Shown here piece after piece: positions 21,899 through 33,630 of a stretch of DNA of 48,441 nucleotides; position 1 is the first letter of the stretch; each line of letters begins with the position of its first letter. Location of the stretch: the NCBI GenBank assembly GCA_029204225.1, contig CM055100.1, positions 35,307,645-35,356,085 on the forward strand, read 5' to 3'. Under the pieces are notes generated by a model. That model saw nothing but the letters and a program-made list of their open reading frames with translations. It searched no databases and was not told the origin of the DNA. This DNA is from Diphasiastrum complanatum (Eukaryota > Streptophyta > Lycopodiopsida > Lycopodiales > Lycopodiaceae). The translations under genes were made by a program, and so were the position numbers.

Positions 21899-22835
21899 AA
21901 TATTAATATCAAATCCTATGAAAAGAAAAATTTATATTATTAACTATGTTGAAAGTTGTAGCACCTTTCTTCAAGATATTATCATTTTTGAAGAACTTGC
22001 ATGGGCAAAAGATCTATTTTTGCTTTGTATGGCTTTCATTGACAATGCTCGCTGAGATAGTGAATTTTTCAAATCTAAAATATGGTGGTTTGGACCCGCT
22101 GTGGGCTTTTGCATATGAGCTCATGGATTTCATGAGTCAAGGAGTTGGATCATGGACTTTTGGGATTCCTCTTTGAAGTGCAATAGAGGGGTTTTGCCTT
22201 GATTGATGGGAGACAATGCATTCTGTTTTACATGTTTTACATCCACAATGGTTGAATATGGGTCATGAGTCTAATAAAAAAATTGCAAAGGATGGAAGAT
22301 TGTTGTGGAGAGACAAATGAAAATAGTCTTGCTAGATTGATTGTCTATGTATAAAAATGGGCAAGGCAAGGGTCGTTTGAAGATGTACATGGGTTTGCAG
22401 TGTTGGGTGTCATTTGAAACATCTGCACCTAATCTATAAAGAATGGTAATCAAGATTCTTAGCCGGGGGAGTATAACCTCTCCATGCGAGAAAAACTAGA
22501 GTACTTTCTTCTTGATCCACACTAGAGAAAAACATATTGAAGCCATCTACCGGGACATGGTTTGTGTGCACTTTTAACTTCTATGCCCTTGATAAGATCA
22601 AAGCAAGAGGGTTGGTTTGACTTTCTTGAAAGTAGCATTATATGATGTAGGGAGGGAAGCAAGATGAGGATTGATTACTTGTGTTGGAGTGATTTGATAT
22701 AGAGGAGAGATTTGAGATGTGGCTGCCAAAGATATTGAGATATCCATGACTTTCACTTAATCTCTTCTTGGGGGTTTGCTAGATGAGGATGATACAAATG
22801 TCAACATTGTAATTCCTACCGAGGGGGATCTTTGA

Positions 22836-23205
22836 TCATATTTTCATATCCTATAATTCTCATGAGTCCACAATTATGTTTGTATTCAGTTATAGAGTTA
22901 GTTTGGTAGACCACCAACAATAAGTATTTACTCCTAAGTAGATAGTTGTGTTTATACTTATTTGGACTCAATTTTGAGGTTACTCACAATCAACACAATA
23001 ATCAATTGACCTCCTTTTGCTCATATTTTCATATCCTATAATTCTCATGAGTCCACAACTATGTTTGTATTCAGTTATAGAGTTAGTTTGGTAGACCACC
23101 AACTGTAAGTATGTACTCCTAAGTAAATAGTTGTGTTTATACTTATTTGGACTCAATTTTGAGGTTATTTACAATTAACACAATAATCAATTGACATCCT
23201 TTTGC
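22836..23205. repeat. 185-bp tandem duplication (2 copies)
   Basis: Units 22836-23020 and 23021-23205 start TCATATTTTCATATCC and differ at about ten positions. There is no coding capacity on either strand. Confidence 0.95.
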
Positions 23206-25559
23206 TCATGTCATGGTAAGCCTTACGCAAAGGGAATGGCCATTGATGATTGGCCCATAATGTATTTAACATATGAACCCCTAATAAGCATTATGGTTTG
23301 GTCAAAACGCTAAAAAAAGGTCATCAACATATCGTTTGATGGTAACATTGAATCTTAACAGTGTCTCCAATTGTGAGACAAACTTGTCCTTAGAGAGTTA
23401 CACCTTTTAAAGGAAATTCAAGCAATACATTATTTGCAACAGGGAGTCCACATCAGAAAAGGTGGAGTTAGCCTGCACACAACAGCAAAGAGAGTTGAAG
23501 ATGAACACTTGAAGGTGGCCAAAAGAACTTCACCCTTTTCAAAGTTGGTCTTGCTCTTGTATAAGACACATCAGATTTTGCAGAAACCAGCTAAATTTTA
23601 ACCTTGTCGGCCTTTCACCTCTAGCCTGTTAAGCATGAGCCAGAAGGTGGAAGATATTATGACCGAGTGGTCCAGATTTGAAAGTGCAGGTTAGTTTACA
23701 GCTTGAGATTTCTTGAGCTAACACAGTCCTCTCTAAAGCATCATCTCAAAGAAGCATTGCATCATCATCAAATGAGAGCAAACATGAAAATGAAAACAAA
23801 ATTCCAACAGATAGTTCTATCAAAATTGCTAATCACAACTCAAATAGAAAAAGTTGCATCAAACTTCTAATAATCTCTACAGAAGAATCAAATTGAGTGC
23901 TTAAAGGGTGCATACCCAAAGAGAGGCTTCATGCAACTCCACTCCTGAGCCTGAAGTCAGCTCTGATTGATTTCAAACCTAGATCAGCGGTCACACCATC
24001 AGTATCCACTTCTAAGCGCAAACAAAGATACTTTGCACCTTTCACTATCCCAGACTTGCACACAAGATGGTGCCTAGGCAAGCCATACACACATCTCAAA
24101 TACTGATGATATTAGCTCTTTAAAATCTATACCAAACTTGTAGCCCCAAAGAGGTGTAACAAGTGAAGAATATTCTTCTGCAACTTTCAGTTTGATGATC
24201 ACATGCAGCATATTTTCCAGATAACTCGAGTTACCAATCATTGAAGAATGCCTCGTTCTATGAGTTGGCCATGTCAAATGAGAAACACAGCTCACCAACA
24301 TAGGCTAAGAGAGTTTGTAAAGAGGACACTCAAATAATGCTACAGACATCTTTCAACCAACAACCAACAATGTTCATGCTCATGTCTGGCACTCGTGTGC
24401 CATGCCTAGAAGCAAAACAGAACCAACGAGTCAACCTCCACAAAGACTGTCAATGCCTTTCATATCTCCATAAAGCTAGCAGCTATGATGCCTCTACAAG
24501 CCTCAAAATTTAAGACAACATACTGTGAACATAAAACATTCATGGGTGATCTCCACAGTACCCTGCCTGTACCTGGCCATTATGAATCAGATGCAGCAAA
24601 CCTGTAAATAAGCATCTGATAAAACTAAATCAGTTCAGTCTTGTGGCTAGTGTTAATGCAACAGGACAGGTCACAGGAGGAAAATGCAATGTAAGGGCCT
24701 GGGCCCTGGTTGAAATTGGAGAGCGTTAAAGGTGAATTATAATCAATATCCACAGAATGAAGGAGCAAAATCCTCAAAAATGAGTAGTGGGTATAAGAGT
24801 TTGTATTTTTGAGAGTCCTTGCCATCACTGGGCATCCAACTTAACAACAGAAGCTGTTTAAAGAAAATGTGACATGACGCTTCAATCTTTCAAGTAGTTT
24901 GTTAAGCTTAGAGTTTGCACTAGGCACATTGCCTCAGTATACATTGGGTCATTTTTCAAGGCTCTAGTCCAGTAATTAAAAAAGCCCATTTAGAGCGCAA
25001 ATTACTAGACATCATTTTGTTTACTCAAACAATATTTAGCTGGTAGCTTGCCCTTGGCTGTGAATAACAATATAGATCAGATTGTGCAATTTTAGACAAT
25101 TTGGTTATGTGGAAAACCATTTTCACAAATATAAAATATCTTCTGGCCGATAGCTAAAATCTCTTTCCAACAAGAGCTAGAGTTTTATAACTAAGACAGT
25201 ACTACCACATTTGCATTGAGAGTAGCTAAAAACTGGGATGTTTTTCTACAGTTTATCCTTTTGTGCAGCTGATTGGAGTTCAACTCCTGACCTTGAGGAG
25301 AGGAAAGGAAGTCCTCACTAATATCCTACTCATTGGCTGACCAAATTCCAGATTGTTGCGTGATTAGTTTCTAGATAAGAAAAACATAAATCAGACATGA
25401 GTTTGCTTTGAGTACTCGAGTATTTAATCGTGCAAATGAATTATATTGAAAGGAAACCTTGGGGACGAAGAAAAGGGATACTTGGCAGAGCTATAAAGTT
25501 GATAATGAACAAACGCACACATCGATAATATTTCAACCAGAAACATGCCATAAAATAAA
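23206..25559. other. Stretch without recognisable genes
   Basis: No exon, RNA gene or mobile-element domain could be identified on either strand. Confidence 0.5.
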
Positions 25560-25812
25560 AACGGATTCTTGAACGACTGCAAACTTGGAACTGTTAACAG
25601 CGCATTTGCAATACTTGATCATATACAATCACATAATGTTCATAAAATCCTTCATAATCTTCACTAGTAGACAGCAGATCGGTACCGCCTTCCAGGTACA
25701 AGCTATAGCAGTGCTTTGCCCCAAATGATGGGGCAACCATTTAACTTGAAAGCCATACGCTGAAATCTGGCAATGAATACTAAGGATTTAACTAGGATAT
25801 TTGAATGATTCA
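25560..25812 (-). other. Probable 3' UTR of the SKIP2-type gene
   Basis: About 250 bases after the F-box stop codon with no coding capacity or recognised repeat. The polyadenylation signal was not located with confidence. The extent is a guess from typical plant UTR lengths. Confidence 0.3.
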
Positions 25813-27369
25813 TCATATCGACACACGAAGACCAGACCTTCTCAAAAAATTGCAGGCCATAAAGCTGCCACCTGCTACAAGCGCCAGCTTGGCCTTTGTT
25901 AAGGCAGACCTGCTAGGAGGAGCCACAGCAAGAGCACTTTGAAAAACACTTGAGTGTTCAAGACTGTTGGTGAGAACCTCATCAGCTACAGTCAATAACT
26001 GCCTGTCAAAAGAAATTGCAAGCTTATGCCTTGTAATGTGAAGGCTTTCTGTGGCTGTATAAGAGACGCCCCTGCACTTTTTGATCTTTACCTTGGTTAG
26101 ATTAGGACAGCCATCACTTAAGGCCTCAACACCCTGATCAGATATAGGGCAGCATTTGATGCAGAGCTTCTTAAGGGCTTGACATTTCGTGGCAATGGAT
26201 GACAGCTCCATGTCTCCAAAAGTCTCGCAGTTGCAAAGCGCAAGTCTCTCAAGCTTGCTACAATTCGCTCCAATTCGAACTATACTTTCCACTGTTATGT
26301 TGAGACTCATTAGGACCAGTTCTTGAAGTTCCGCGCATTTCTCTGCAATGGAGACAAGTCCCTCATCTCCTATGCGACCAGCCAAGCAGCCATCCAAATG
26401 CAATTTTCGGAGCAGTCTGCAGCCATTTGCCACTGCTGATACCCCCATATTTGTGCAGTGTGGAACCTTGACTACATAAAGCACTTGCAAGTTCTTGCAT
26501 CGGCCAATCGCCCGCAAGCCTCTGTCCCCTAACTGCAGCTTCTCAATGTGAAGCTCCACTAAGCTCTGCAAATGCTCACTGATGGCCTCCAGAAGCCTGT
26601 CCCAATTTCCAGAAACTCGAGACAGGATAAGGGTACGCAAATTCTTTGACCCCGCCATCAAAGGGGCAAAGAGATGGGCATTGTATAGCTCCTTCAAGGA
26701 CAGCCTTCTGATCTTGTCAGTACCGGGTCCTACAAGCTCTCTAGGATCCTCAAAAAACCCCCTTAACTTCTTAACAGAAAGATCTTCCAGAGAAGAACAG
26801 TGCTGCAACACAGCATTCAACCCTACAGCACCAAATCCGCAAGACCCACAAGACAATTTCTTCAGAGGACCACATACCTTTGCAAATTCCTTCAACCCCT
26901 CATCAGAAACATGCCTGCATCCCTTCAGATTCAGCCTCTCCAGCTTCCTGCACTGTTTCCCTATCAAAAACAAGGCATTGTCGTCAATGCTCACTGTTCC
27001 ACGGTCGCACTTGAGTGCCAGCTTGGTGATGTTCTGAAACCGGCAGAAAAGACTGGGCACAACAGAAACCAGCTCTGCACGGGCCAGCAGAGACAGGAGA
27101 TGGCGCCCCTCAGCCTCTATCCACAGCCAACGCTTGCACACCAGCGCACATCTGTTTCTGTCCAGCAGCCCAAGCTTAGTGAAAATAAGCTCCAAGCACT
27201 CATCTGGGAGATGGGTGATCAGATCCTCCCGTTGCGCCTCTGCACTCACCATCTCCACAAGACGCTGCTGGATCTCTTCCCCATCCAACCCCCTTCCCAC
27301 TCCAATTCTTGCAGCTCTTGAGCTACCCTGCCCCATCCCGCTCCCCTCCCCTTGCCTTTTCCTTTCCAC
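25813..27369 (-). CDS. SKIP2: F-box/LRR protein, SKIP2/VIER F-BOX (VFB) type
   Basis: Intact single-exon ORF of 518 codons, close to the roughly 520-residue length of SKIP2/VFB proteins as recalled. A low-complexity basic N-terminus (residues 1-45) precedes an F-box at about 50-95 (DLITHLPDECLELIFTKLG, then NRCALVCKRWL). About 12 leucine-rich repeats of the cysteine-containing type follow (LERLNLKGCRHVSDEGLKEF, LRKLHLDGC, LERLALCNCETFGDMELSSI, LKKLCIKCCPISDQGVEAL) to about residue 440. The conserved tail contains SRSALTKAKLAL. F-box proteins of this group bind ASK/SKP1 and act as substrate receptors of SCF E3 ubiquitin ligases; Arabidopsis VFBs affect growth, lateral roots and auxin-responsive genes. 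The start chosen is the first ATG, which gives the expected distance to the F-box. No intron is needed and no stop or frameshift is seen. The gene is isolated, with no related gene nearby. Assignment to the SKIP2 branch rather than a sister VFB is by recall. Confidence 0.93.
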   Translation of the reverse strand: MERKRQGEGSGMGQGSSRAARIGVGRGLDGEEIQQRLVEMVSAEAQREDLITHLPDECLELIFTKLGLLDRNRCALVCKRWLWIEAEGRHLLSLLARAELVSVVPSLFCRFQNITKLALKCDRGTVSIDDNALFLIGKQCRKLERLNLKGCRHVSDEGLKEFAKVCGPLKKLSCGSCGFGAVGLNAVLQHCSSLEDLSVKKLRGFFEDPRELVGPGTDKIRRLSLKELYNAHLFAPLMAGSKNLRTLILSRVSGNWDRLLEAISEHLQSLVELHIEKLQLGDRGLRAIGRCKNLQVLYVVKVPHCTNMGVSAVANGCRLLRKLHLDGCLAGRIGDEGLVSIAEKCAELQELVLMSLNITVESIVRIGANCSKLERLALCNCETFGDMELSSIATKCQALKKLCIKCCPISDQGVEALSDGCPNLTKVKIKKCRGVSYTATESLHITRHKLAISFDRQLLTVADEVLTNSLEHSSVFQSALAVAPPSRSALTKAKLALVAGGSFMACNFLRRSGLRVSI

Positions 27370-27617
27370 TATCTTCAGTATCTCTGCAAAGGCTAAGATC
27401 TTTGGGTAATTGCAAAAGCTTTGTCCAGAAACTCAGCTTCTTGCCAAATTACTGTTTGAATCCCTCGCAAAATCCGAGATCATTCATCCTCGTTCTCGCT
27501 TGCTACTTCACTGCAAAACCCCACCATTCCTTTCTCATTCTTGGCCTGCCATTGCTACTCTTCACCCTCAAAATAGCTCCGATCCTTCGCTTTTCCCATC
27601 CCTTTTCGCCATCTCTC

Positions 27618-27657
<40 letters not shown>

Positions 27658-28050
27658 CCCATCGCTCTCCCTCCTTCCTCCTATATTTTCCCCTAGGCTA
27701 ATGGCACGATCTATATTGCTGCCCCCAGTTGGATTCCTGCCACGTGGCAGATAAACTCACTAGATCCTCCTCTAGGATCATTGAGGAGACGTGGCAAGAA
27801 ATGAAAGGTTACGATAAAATCCAACGGTGGCGGGGTCTCGATATTATAGTGCATTTAAGAAAAAGGGGGGTGGTTTTTACCAAATATCATGATATAGTGA
27901 AGATACCAATGAATATTGTATCTCCTGTGGCCCCTTGGGCTTCTAGGCACCATTATACTTCACACCCCCTCACTTGGATCTTTGCCACGTGGAAAATTTC
28001 TCACTTTCAGAATCGTGTTAACATTTAATTTCAAGAACGTGGCACAATCT
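27370..28050 (-). promoter_or_regulatory. 5' leader/promoter region of the SKIP2-type gene: GA tract and ACGT boxes
   Basis: Directly upstream of the F-box start codon the sense strand carries a pyrimidine/purine-biased leader with a (GA)n tract (27612-27655, with one interruption). Beyond it lie several ACGT-core elements: a 12-bp palindrome TGCCACGTGGCA at 27738-27749 (perfect G-box/ABRE), GACGTGGC at 27788-27795, GCCACGTGGA at 27984-27993 and AACGTGGCA near 28039. GA repeats bind BBR/BPC factors and ACGT boxes bind bZIP/bHLH factors in plants. The transcription start is not visible; an AT-rich TATA candidate lies near 27680. Confidence 0.5.
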
Positions 28051-30810
28051 GGGTGCTTTACTGAGATAGAATGATTCCCACATGGCCAAAATCTTGGCGT
28101 GCCTCCAAAAGGTTGGCGCCCAGCCGCCATCGCCGCATAAGGAGAGAGGTGGTGGGGCTTGATGGCACAATATATTTTGGGTCACACCGATTGGATTTTT
28201 TTAAGATGGCAAATTTACTACTTGGACTCTTTTGAATGGATGATATAGTGGGAGTCGAAATCTTAAAGTTTGTGACGAAATCCAATGGTGAACAGCTTCA
28301 TCATGTAGCGGTTGTCTTAAGAAATGATGTGATGCTAATTCTCATTCTTTTGTTTTGAGTTGAAATTATTGGCCAAGATGAGGACGGTCACCCTCAAAGG
28401 AATTCCAAACCAACATTTGATAGATTTTTTTTTCAAGAAAATATGGAGGTTTTCATAATAACTTCAAAACTCTAAGTGTTCAAATTTTACAAATGTTTTG
28501 GAAGTTAAGGCAAATTTTGAACTCATTTGAAAGGCAATAAAACGTTGTGATTCTGAACACCAACAACCAATAATCTATCAAAGATTTTAGGTATATTGGA
28601 TGAATTCTTCATGCAAATATATGTTGTATATCAAGTAATTGACCAAGCCTAATGATCTATACACGTCAATGGCACAACACCCAATATTTGAGCCAATGCT
28701 TCGACAACAACTTTACCCAGCTCACCCCATTGTAAAGAACAAAATTTCACTATGGGTGGCCATTTGAAAGTGCACATCAACCAATTCTAATATTATTAGT
28801 AGGAGTCTACATATAATAAGTATATAAGTATAAAATCATTGCACATCAGCTAATTCTAAGAATTTTTACATCAATGAACACATGTAAGAATATAGTCAAG
28901 CCACTCACTCCGAATTAAATAACGTGTCATATGCACAAAAGCCTTGCCATAGATTTCCTAAAATGAAATTGTCATCGACTAAAGATTGAAATTAAGATAA
29001 TTGACTATTTTGGAAGATGCATTTGTGTTAGAACTTTATTGACAATGTCTTTTTTTCTTATCTTACATCATGGTATTGTTCTTGAAAATGTATAAAGTTA
29101 CGAAAATGTTGAGATAAAAATGTCAATTGACTAAGATTGGATACAAGATATTAGCTAATTTGAGAGCTTGAACTATATTTTGTGTGGACATTTTGTTTTT
29201 GTGTTCTAATGATTGAACTTTGATTCAAATTGTGTTCATGGTTAGCTGGTTCATGTGTCACAATATTAAAAAAAGTCAAATGAAAGTAGATCACGACACG
29301 CTTTGTTGTGCACGTGTGGGCTCAAAGTTAAAAGAAATCTAGAAAATATAGAAATAAGAGATTTCATTAAAGATTATTAAAGAAAAAAAAAACATTTTTG
29401 TGCTCAAACTCATGCAGGTAAGATATGCTAGTTTTTCTTCTTCTTTTCAACTCTCAAATATAATTAACCATAGGTTAGGTACCTTTTTACAAAATTTAAA
29501 GAAACCTCAAAAAGAGCAAATATGTTAGCCTCCTTAATTATGTGAATCCTAGTATCATCACAATGGTACAAGAGCAATCATATTCTTGCTTGTGGGAACA
29601 CAAGTTTGCACCCGAGGAGCACAACAATTGGAGAATCAAGAAAGCAAGGAGTGGCAGCAAAATTGCATTAGTTTTCAGTTAATTTGCTTGTTTAGATTGT
29701 GCGTCGGTGTCTCTTTTGTTTTTTTGTGGCATTAGCATCATTCTTTATAGCAAAGTTTCATTTTCCTAGCAAGCTAGCATGCTTTGATGAGACCCTTTCA
29801 ACGGCACTCACAATCATTTTCTAGCATGGAATTCATGCTTCACTTCATAGCTAATTCAGGCTAAATAAAGCATTATGCATACAATACAATTTTGCAACAC
29901 AAAGCTTGTCAATTACCATATAAACAGCCTTGATAGTGGTTGATGGGTGAATATTGTTGATAAGAATGTAATTACTAATATTATGATACCTCAAGTCATG
30001 GTTCTATGTTGAGACCACTAGTTTAGACTTTTGTCAACTATTGATAATTATAAATGAAAAAAAGAGAGGATAGACAGCAAACATTGCAATTTGGTTTGGC
30101 TTTGGTCAATACATCTACTTTTAACAAATCCTCTCATTATTTAGACGTTTTTTAGTGGCTTGGAAAGTTTAACTTTGTACTCTCTCATGTGTTGGCTAAG
30201 AGCTCTCAAGTTTCCACCGAAAGATCTGTTAACTCTGCAAGTATTAGTCTCAACAATACTTGATCATATTTCTATGTTCACCGACTAGGTTAAGTGCACT
30301 AAATAACTCTAGTAACCAGGAATACATAGTAGATTCATACAAGATTAATTGTGCGCATATATGAATAATCTCACTATGACCCAGTACATAAACACATTCT
30401 TATGTGACTGTTTGATCACGCTTGTTTACTCACTCTGATCAAAACATGGACGTCTATGACTCCTCAAATTATGATCAGACGATGGCCGTCTTTGACGCCT
30501 GAGGAACTCGCATTATCATACTACTCTTCCATTTACTTCAGAACTATACTTCACGTTGAATCTGATTTCAGTAGTACGACATACAAACCATCTCTACTCT
30601 TTGGTGGACTGTACTCTTGTTTCAGAGTATGAATTAATTTTTAAGATCTTGTTGGGCAATTAGAACACTTAAGGTTGTGATTACATTTAACATAAGCTGT
30701 CTATTAGACTGTTTTTGCATTTAGCAGCTGATTAGAATGGGAGAGCTGTTCCGCAATATTCCTGCTCTCTTCTCAGTTCACGTTCTTCTATCTCCCTTGC
30801 CCCATGAGAT
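28051..30810. other. AT-rich stretch without recognisable genes; its right end should be the 5' LTR of Copia 3
   Basis: No coding region is seen. The bases just before the primer binding site at 30811 must belong to an LTR (possible end ...CCTTGCCCCA at 30804), but no second copy is in the window, so the left LTR border cannot be placed. Confidence 0.45.
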
Positions 30811-30874
30811 TGGTATCAGAGCATAGCTCAAATAAACCAAGAGATTGAGTTTGTTCTATTTGTATACTGTTATC

Positions 30875-31441
30875 ATGTCTCATATAGGTAGCTCTTCATC
30901 TTCATCACTAAGTGAAGCTACAGTCATTGACAAGTTCAATGGTTCTAACTTCTACATCTGGAAGTTAAAACTTAGAATGATGTTGATAGATAGAGATCTT
31001 TGGGATGTAGTAGAAGGTGCAGACCTGAAACCAAAATATGGTGATCAAGCAAAGGCCTTGTAGGATCAATGATCTGAAGGCCCTAGCATGTATCACACTC
31101 AATCTGGCCGACTCCCAAATATCTCACGTTACCACGTGCAAAATCTCTAAGAAAGCACTAGACTTGTTATCAAGTCTTTATGAGACTCACGATGTGACCA
31201 CGAGAATACATCTTAGAAGGAAGTTCTTTACTCTTAGCATGTCTGATTCTACTGCCATCACTTCTATCAACAGCTTTAAATCCCTATTAGATCAGTTATC
31301 AATTATAGGATGTTCTATTCAAGATGATGATGCCGTTATGACCTTGCTTTCTTCTCTTGCAAAGTCCTATGAGTACTTTGTGGTGATGATCTCCACACAA
31401 CCCGACCTCACTCTTCAAAAGGTGATCGGTCATCTTCTTTA
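30875..31441 (+). pseudogene. Copia 3 gag
   Basis: MSHIGSSSSSSLSEATVIDK, WKLKLRMMLIDRDLWDVVEG, then a frameshift near 31050 into NDLKALACITLNLADSQISH, IHLRRKFFTLSMSDS and DDDAVMTLLSSLAKSYEYF. Downstream Gln-rich sequence has TAG or TAA codons inside glutamine runs. UBN2-type gag of the same lineage as the one at 16857-16208. Confidence 0.82.
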
Positions 31442-31765
31442 AAAAGAAATGTGGAGAAAGACCAGCAGCCTATCCATCAAAGACAAATCCATGGCTCTAT
31501 ACAGCAAGAAGAAAGACTATTCCAAGGGCAAGAATCAAGTGCAGTAGCAACAGCACAAGCCTCACACTCAAGGTGCACATGGTGGATTGTGCAAGAAGTT
31601 TTTCTTCAAATATTGCAAAAGAGCTAATCATGACATTAAGGAGTGTTGCATCAGGATCTACAATGAGGCAAAGAAGCAGCAACAATAGCAGCAGCCAGTG
31701 AATCATGCATCTATGGGAAGCACTCTAGAAGCAAGTTTTCAAAATAACATTCCATCAAAACAAAG

Positions 31766-32213
31766 CATGTATTAGATCTTGTACATAGCGATCTCTGTAG
31801 TCCAATGCCAACTTCGTCATTAGGAGATGCAATCTATTTTATCACTTTCATAGATGATTACTCTAGATGGTCTACAGTCATGTTCATTAAGCACAAATCT
31901 GAAGCCTTTGAATGCTTCAAGAGATTCAAGACCATGGCTGAGACACAAATGTCTAGGAAAGTGAAAGCACTCCGAACTGATGGTGGCGGCGAATACATCT
32001 CTAACGAGATGTCCGACTACATGGCTGAACATGGTATTGAAAGACAGTTCACCACTTCCTATTCACCTGAACAGAATGGGATTGCAGAAAGGAAGAATCG
32101 AATTCTTCTCAACTCAGCCGGATCCATGCTACATCAAGCACACCTACCTGCGAAGTTCTGGGCAGAAGATACTGCCACAGCCTGTTACGTGCCGAATAAA
32201 TCCAGCACCAAAG
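31766..32213 (+). pseudogene. Copia 3 integrase catalytic core fragment
   Basis: Open reading from HVLDLVHSDLCSPMPTSSLG through YFITFIDDYSRWSTVMFIKH, LRTDGGGEYISNEM and YSPEQNGIAERKNR to FWAEDTATACYV. All three catalytic acidic residues (Asp in HSDLC, Asp in RTDGGGEY, Glu in AERKNR) are present. Integrases of this family insert the cDNA into the genome. The start lacks the zinc-binding domain, and the end is cut after about 149 codons, so it is not functional. Confidence 0.85.
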
Positions 32214-32214
32214 G

Positions 32215-32320
32215 GCGACACTGCATTTTTACTCAAAATTTTTGACAAGCGAAAAATGTGAAAAACGCGACACTGTATTTTTACTTGCAATTTTTGACAG
32301 TGGCACTTTGAGAGAAATTG
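32215..32320. repeat. 52-bp degenerate direct repeat
   Basis: GCGACACTG followed by ATTTTTACT and ATTTTTGACA occurs at 32215 and 32267. A third GCGACAGTG is at about 32335. It probably belongs to the LTR or 3' region of the minus-strand Copia 4 fragment that abuts Copia 3 here. Confidence 0.6.
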
Positions 32321-32479
32321 ATTGTATCAAAAAGCGACAGTGTCAGGTCTTGTAGTGAGAGAAATTTTTTGACACTGTTGTCAAATTCCGTGTATTTTGT
32401 AGACTGTGTAAAAACACTTGTAATTCTATAGACTATGTAAAGCACGGGAGAATCCGCAGAACTGGATAAATAGTTGGAT

Positions 32480-32909
32480 GAAGATACCGATTAGTCGATT
32501 AGTAGGAAGGAGAATCTGACCTCTTTGTTGAGAACTTTGCTTCTGACATAGTGATACTTCAGTTCAATGTGCTTAATCTAGGATTGGCTAACAAGGCAAT
32601 GGCACTTTGATTATCACAAAATAGTAATGTTGGAGCATATTGATTCAGATTGATATTTGAAAGTAAGTTTCTCAACCAAATCGCTTCCTTTGTAGCTTGT
32701 GAGGAAGATAGAGCTATCAAAGATTGCTTGCGCCTGTTCCAAGAAATTGGACCATTGTTGAGAAAGAATGTAAATTCGGAAGTGGATTTATGAATGTCTA
32801 CATCTCCTACCCAACTTGCATATGTAAAACCAATGATTAAATTGAGTTTGTCATTGTCGACTGCTCCATAACAACTGCAAAAGTCCATAGTAGCTCGAAG
32901 ATATCTCAT
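32480..32909 (-). pseudogene. RNase H end of another Copia element (Copia 4 fragment)
   Basis: Minus-strand MRYLRATMDF, GFTYASWVGDVDIHKSTSEF, FFLNNGPISWNRRKQSLIAL, SSSQATKEAIWLRNLLSN and LLFCDNQSAIALLANPR, then, one frame over, KHIELKYHYVRSKVLNKEVR. This is the C-terminal RNase H-like part of RVT_2 polyproteins. The usual ALSSTEAEY block is shortened to SSSQ. The orientation is opposite to the adjoining Copia 3. Confidence 0.85.
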
Positions 32910-33490
32910 GACTCTGATAAGAGCCTTCCAATGTGTTACACCAGGGTAGTCATAAACTGACTATAACCCAATGAGAAATTGTCTCAAACACAATTATCAT
33001 CAATATGCCTAAAAAATTTACGTTCGGTTAAATCATTACGAGTATAATTTTTCCAATAAAGGAGTGTAAAAAAACATAGTTTTAATGGACAATACAATGT
33101 TTATGAAATTTATACCAATGATTCTGCAAAATGGATCTAATGCAACAAACATGAGGAAAAAACCTATATATGCATCGGAATCTAATTCACATTTATTAAG
33201 CCATTACGATTTGCAATTTCTTTGGTTGCATTTAGAAAAACATAGTCCGAAATGACTACAAGTAGCCCATGGAAACTAAAAAAAATGAAACAAAATGCGA
33301 AATAATATTGACTAACCTCCACCTCCACCCAAAATTCCAACTCAGCAATCCCACTCACCATAGTAACAACAATAAAAATTGTTGTTAAACTAGGAGTTTC
33401 ACCTACCCACCAACCCCCCCCCCCCAAAAAAAACAAAAAAATAAAAAAAACTCATGCTAAATAAAACTCAGGCTTCAACATTCAGTCCCG
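32910..33490. other. Stretch without recognisable genes
   Basis: AT-rich, with a C tract near 33413-33425 followed by A-rich sequence. Nothing coding was identified. Confidence 0.45.
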
Positions 33491-33515
33491 AGAGAGAGAG
33501 CGCGCGCGACAGAGG

Positions 33516-33630
<115 letters not shown>

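Larger units (their letters stand above)
30811..32213 (+). mobile_element. Copia LTR retrotransposon 3 (gag plus integrase core, truncated)
   Basis: The primer binding site TGGTATCAGAGC is at 30811-30822. It is followed by gag (30875-31441), a damaged zinc knuckle (about 31589-31650; the first Cys is replaced by Phe, then YCKRANHDIKEC), and a jump straight to integrase at 31766. Protease and the pre-integrase finger are deleted. The element stops at about 32213 inside integrase, and RT, RNase H and the 3' LTR are absent. Related to Copia 2 by gag sequence. Confidence 0.85.

Noticed and set aside
26582-27321. Plus-strand ORFs of 151 and 173 codons
   Set aside because: Antisense shadows of the intact F-box gene.
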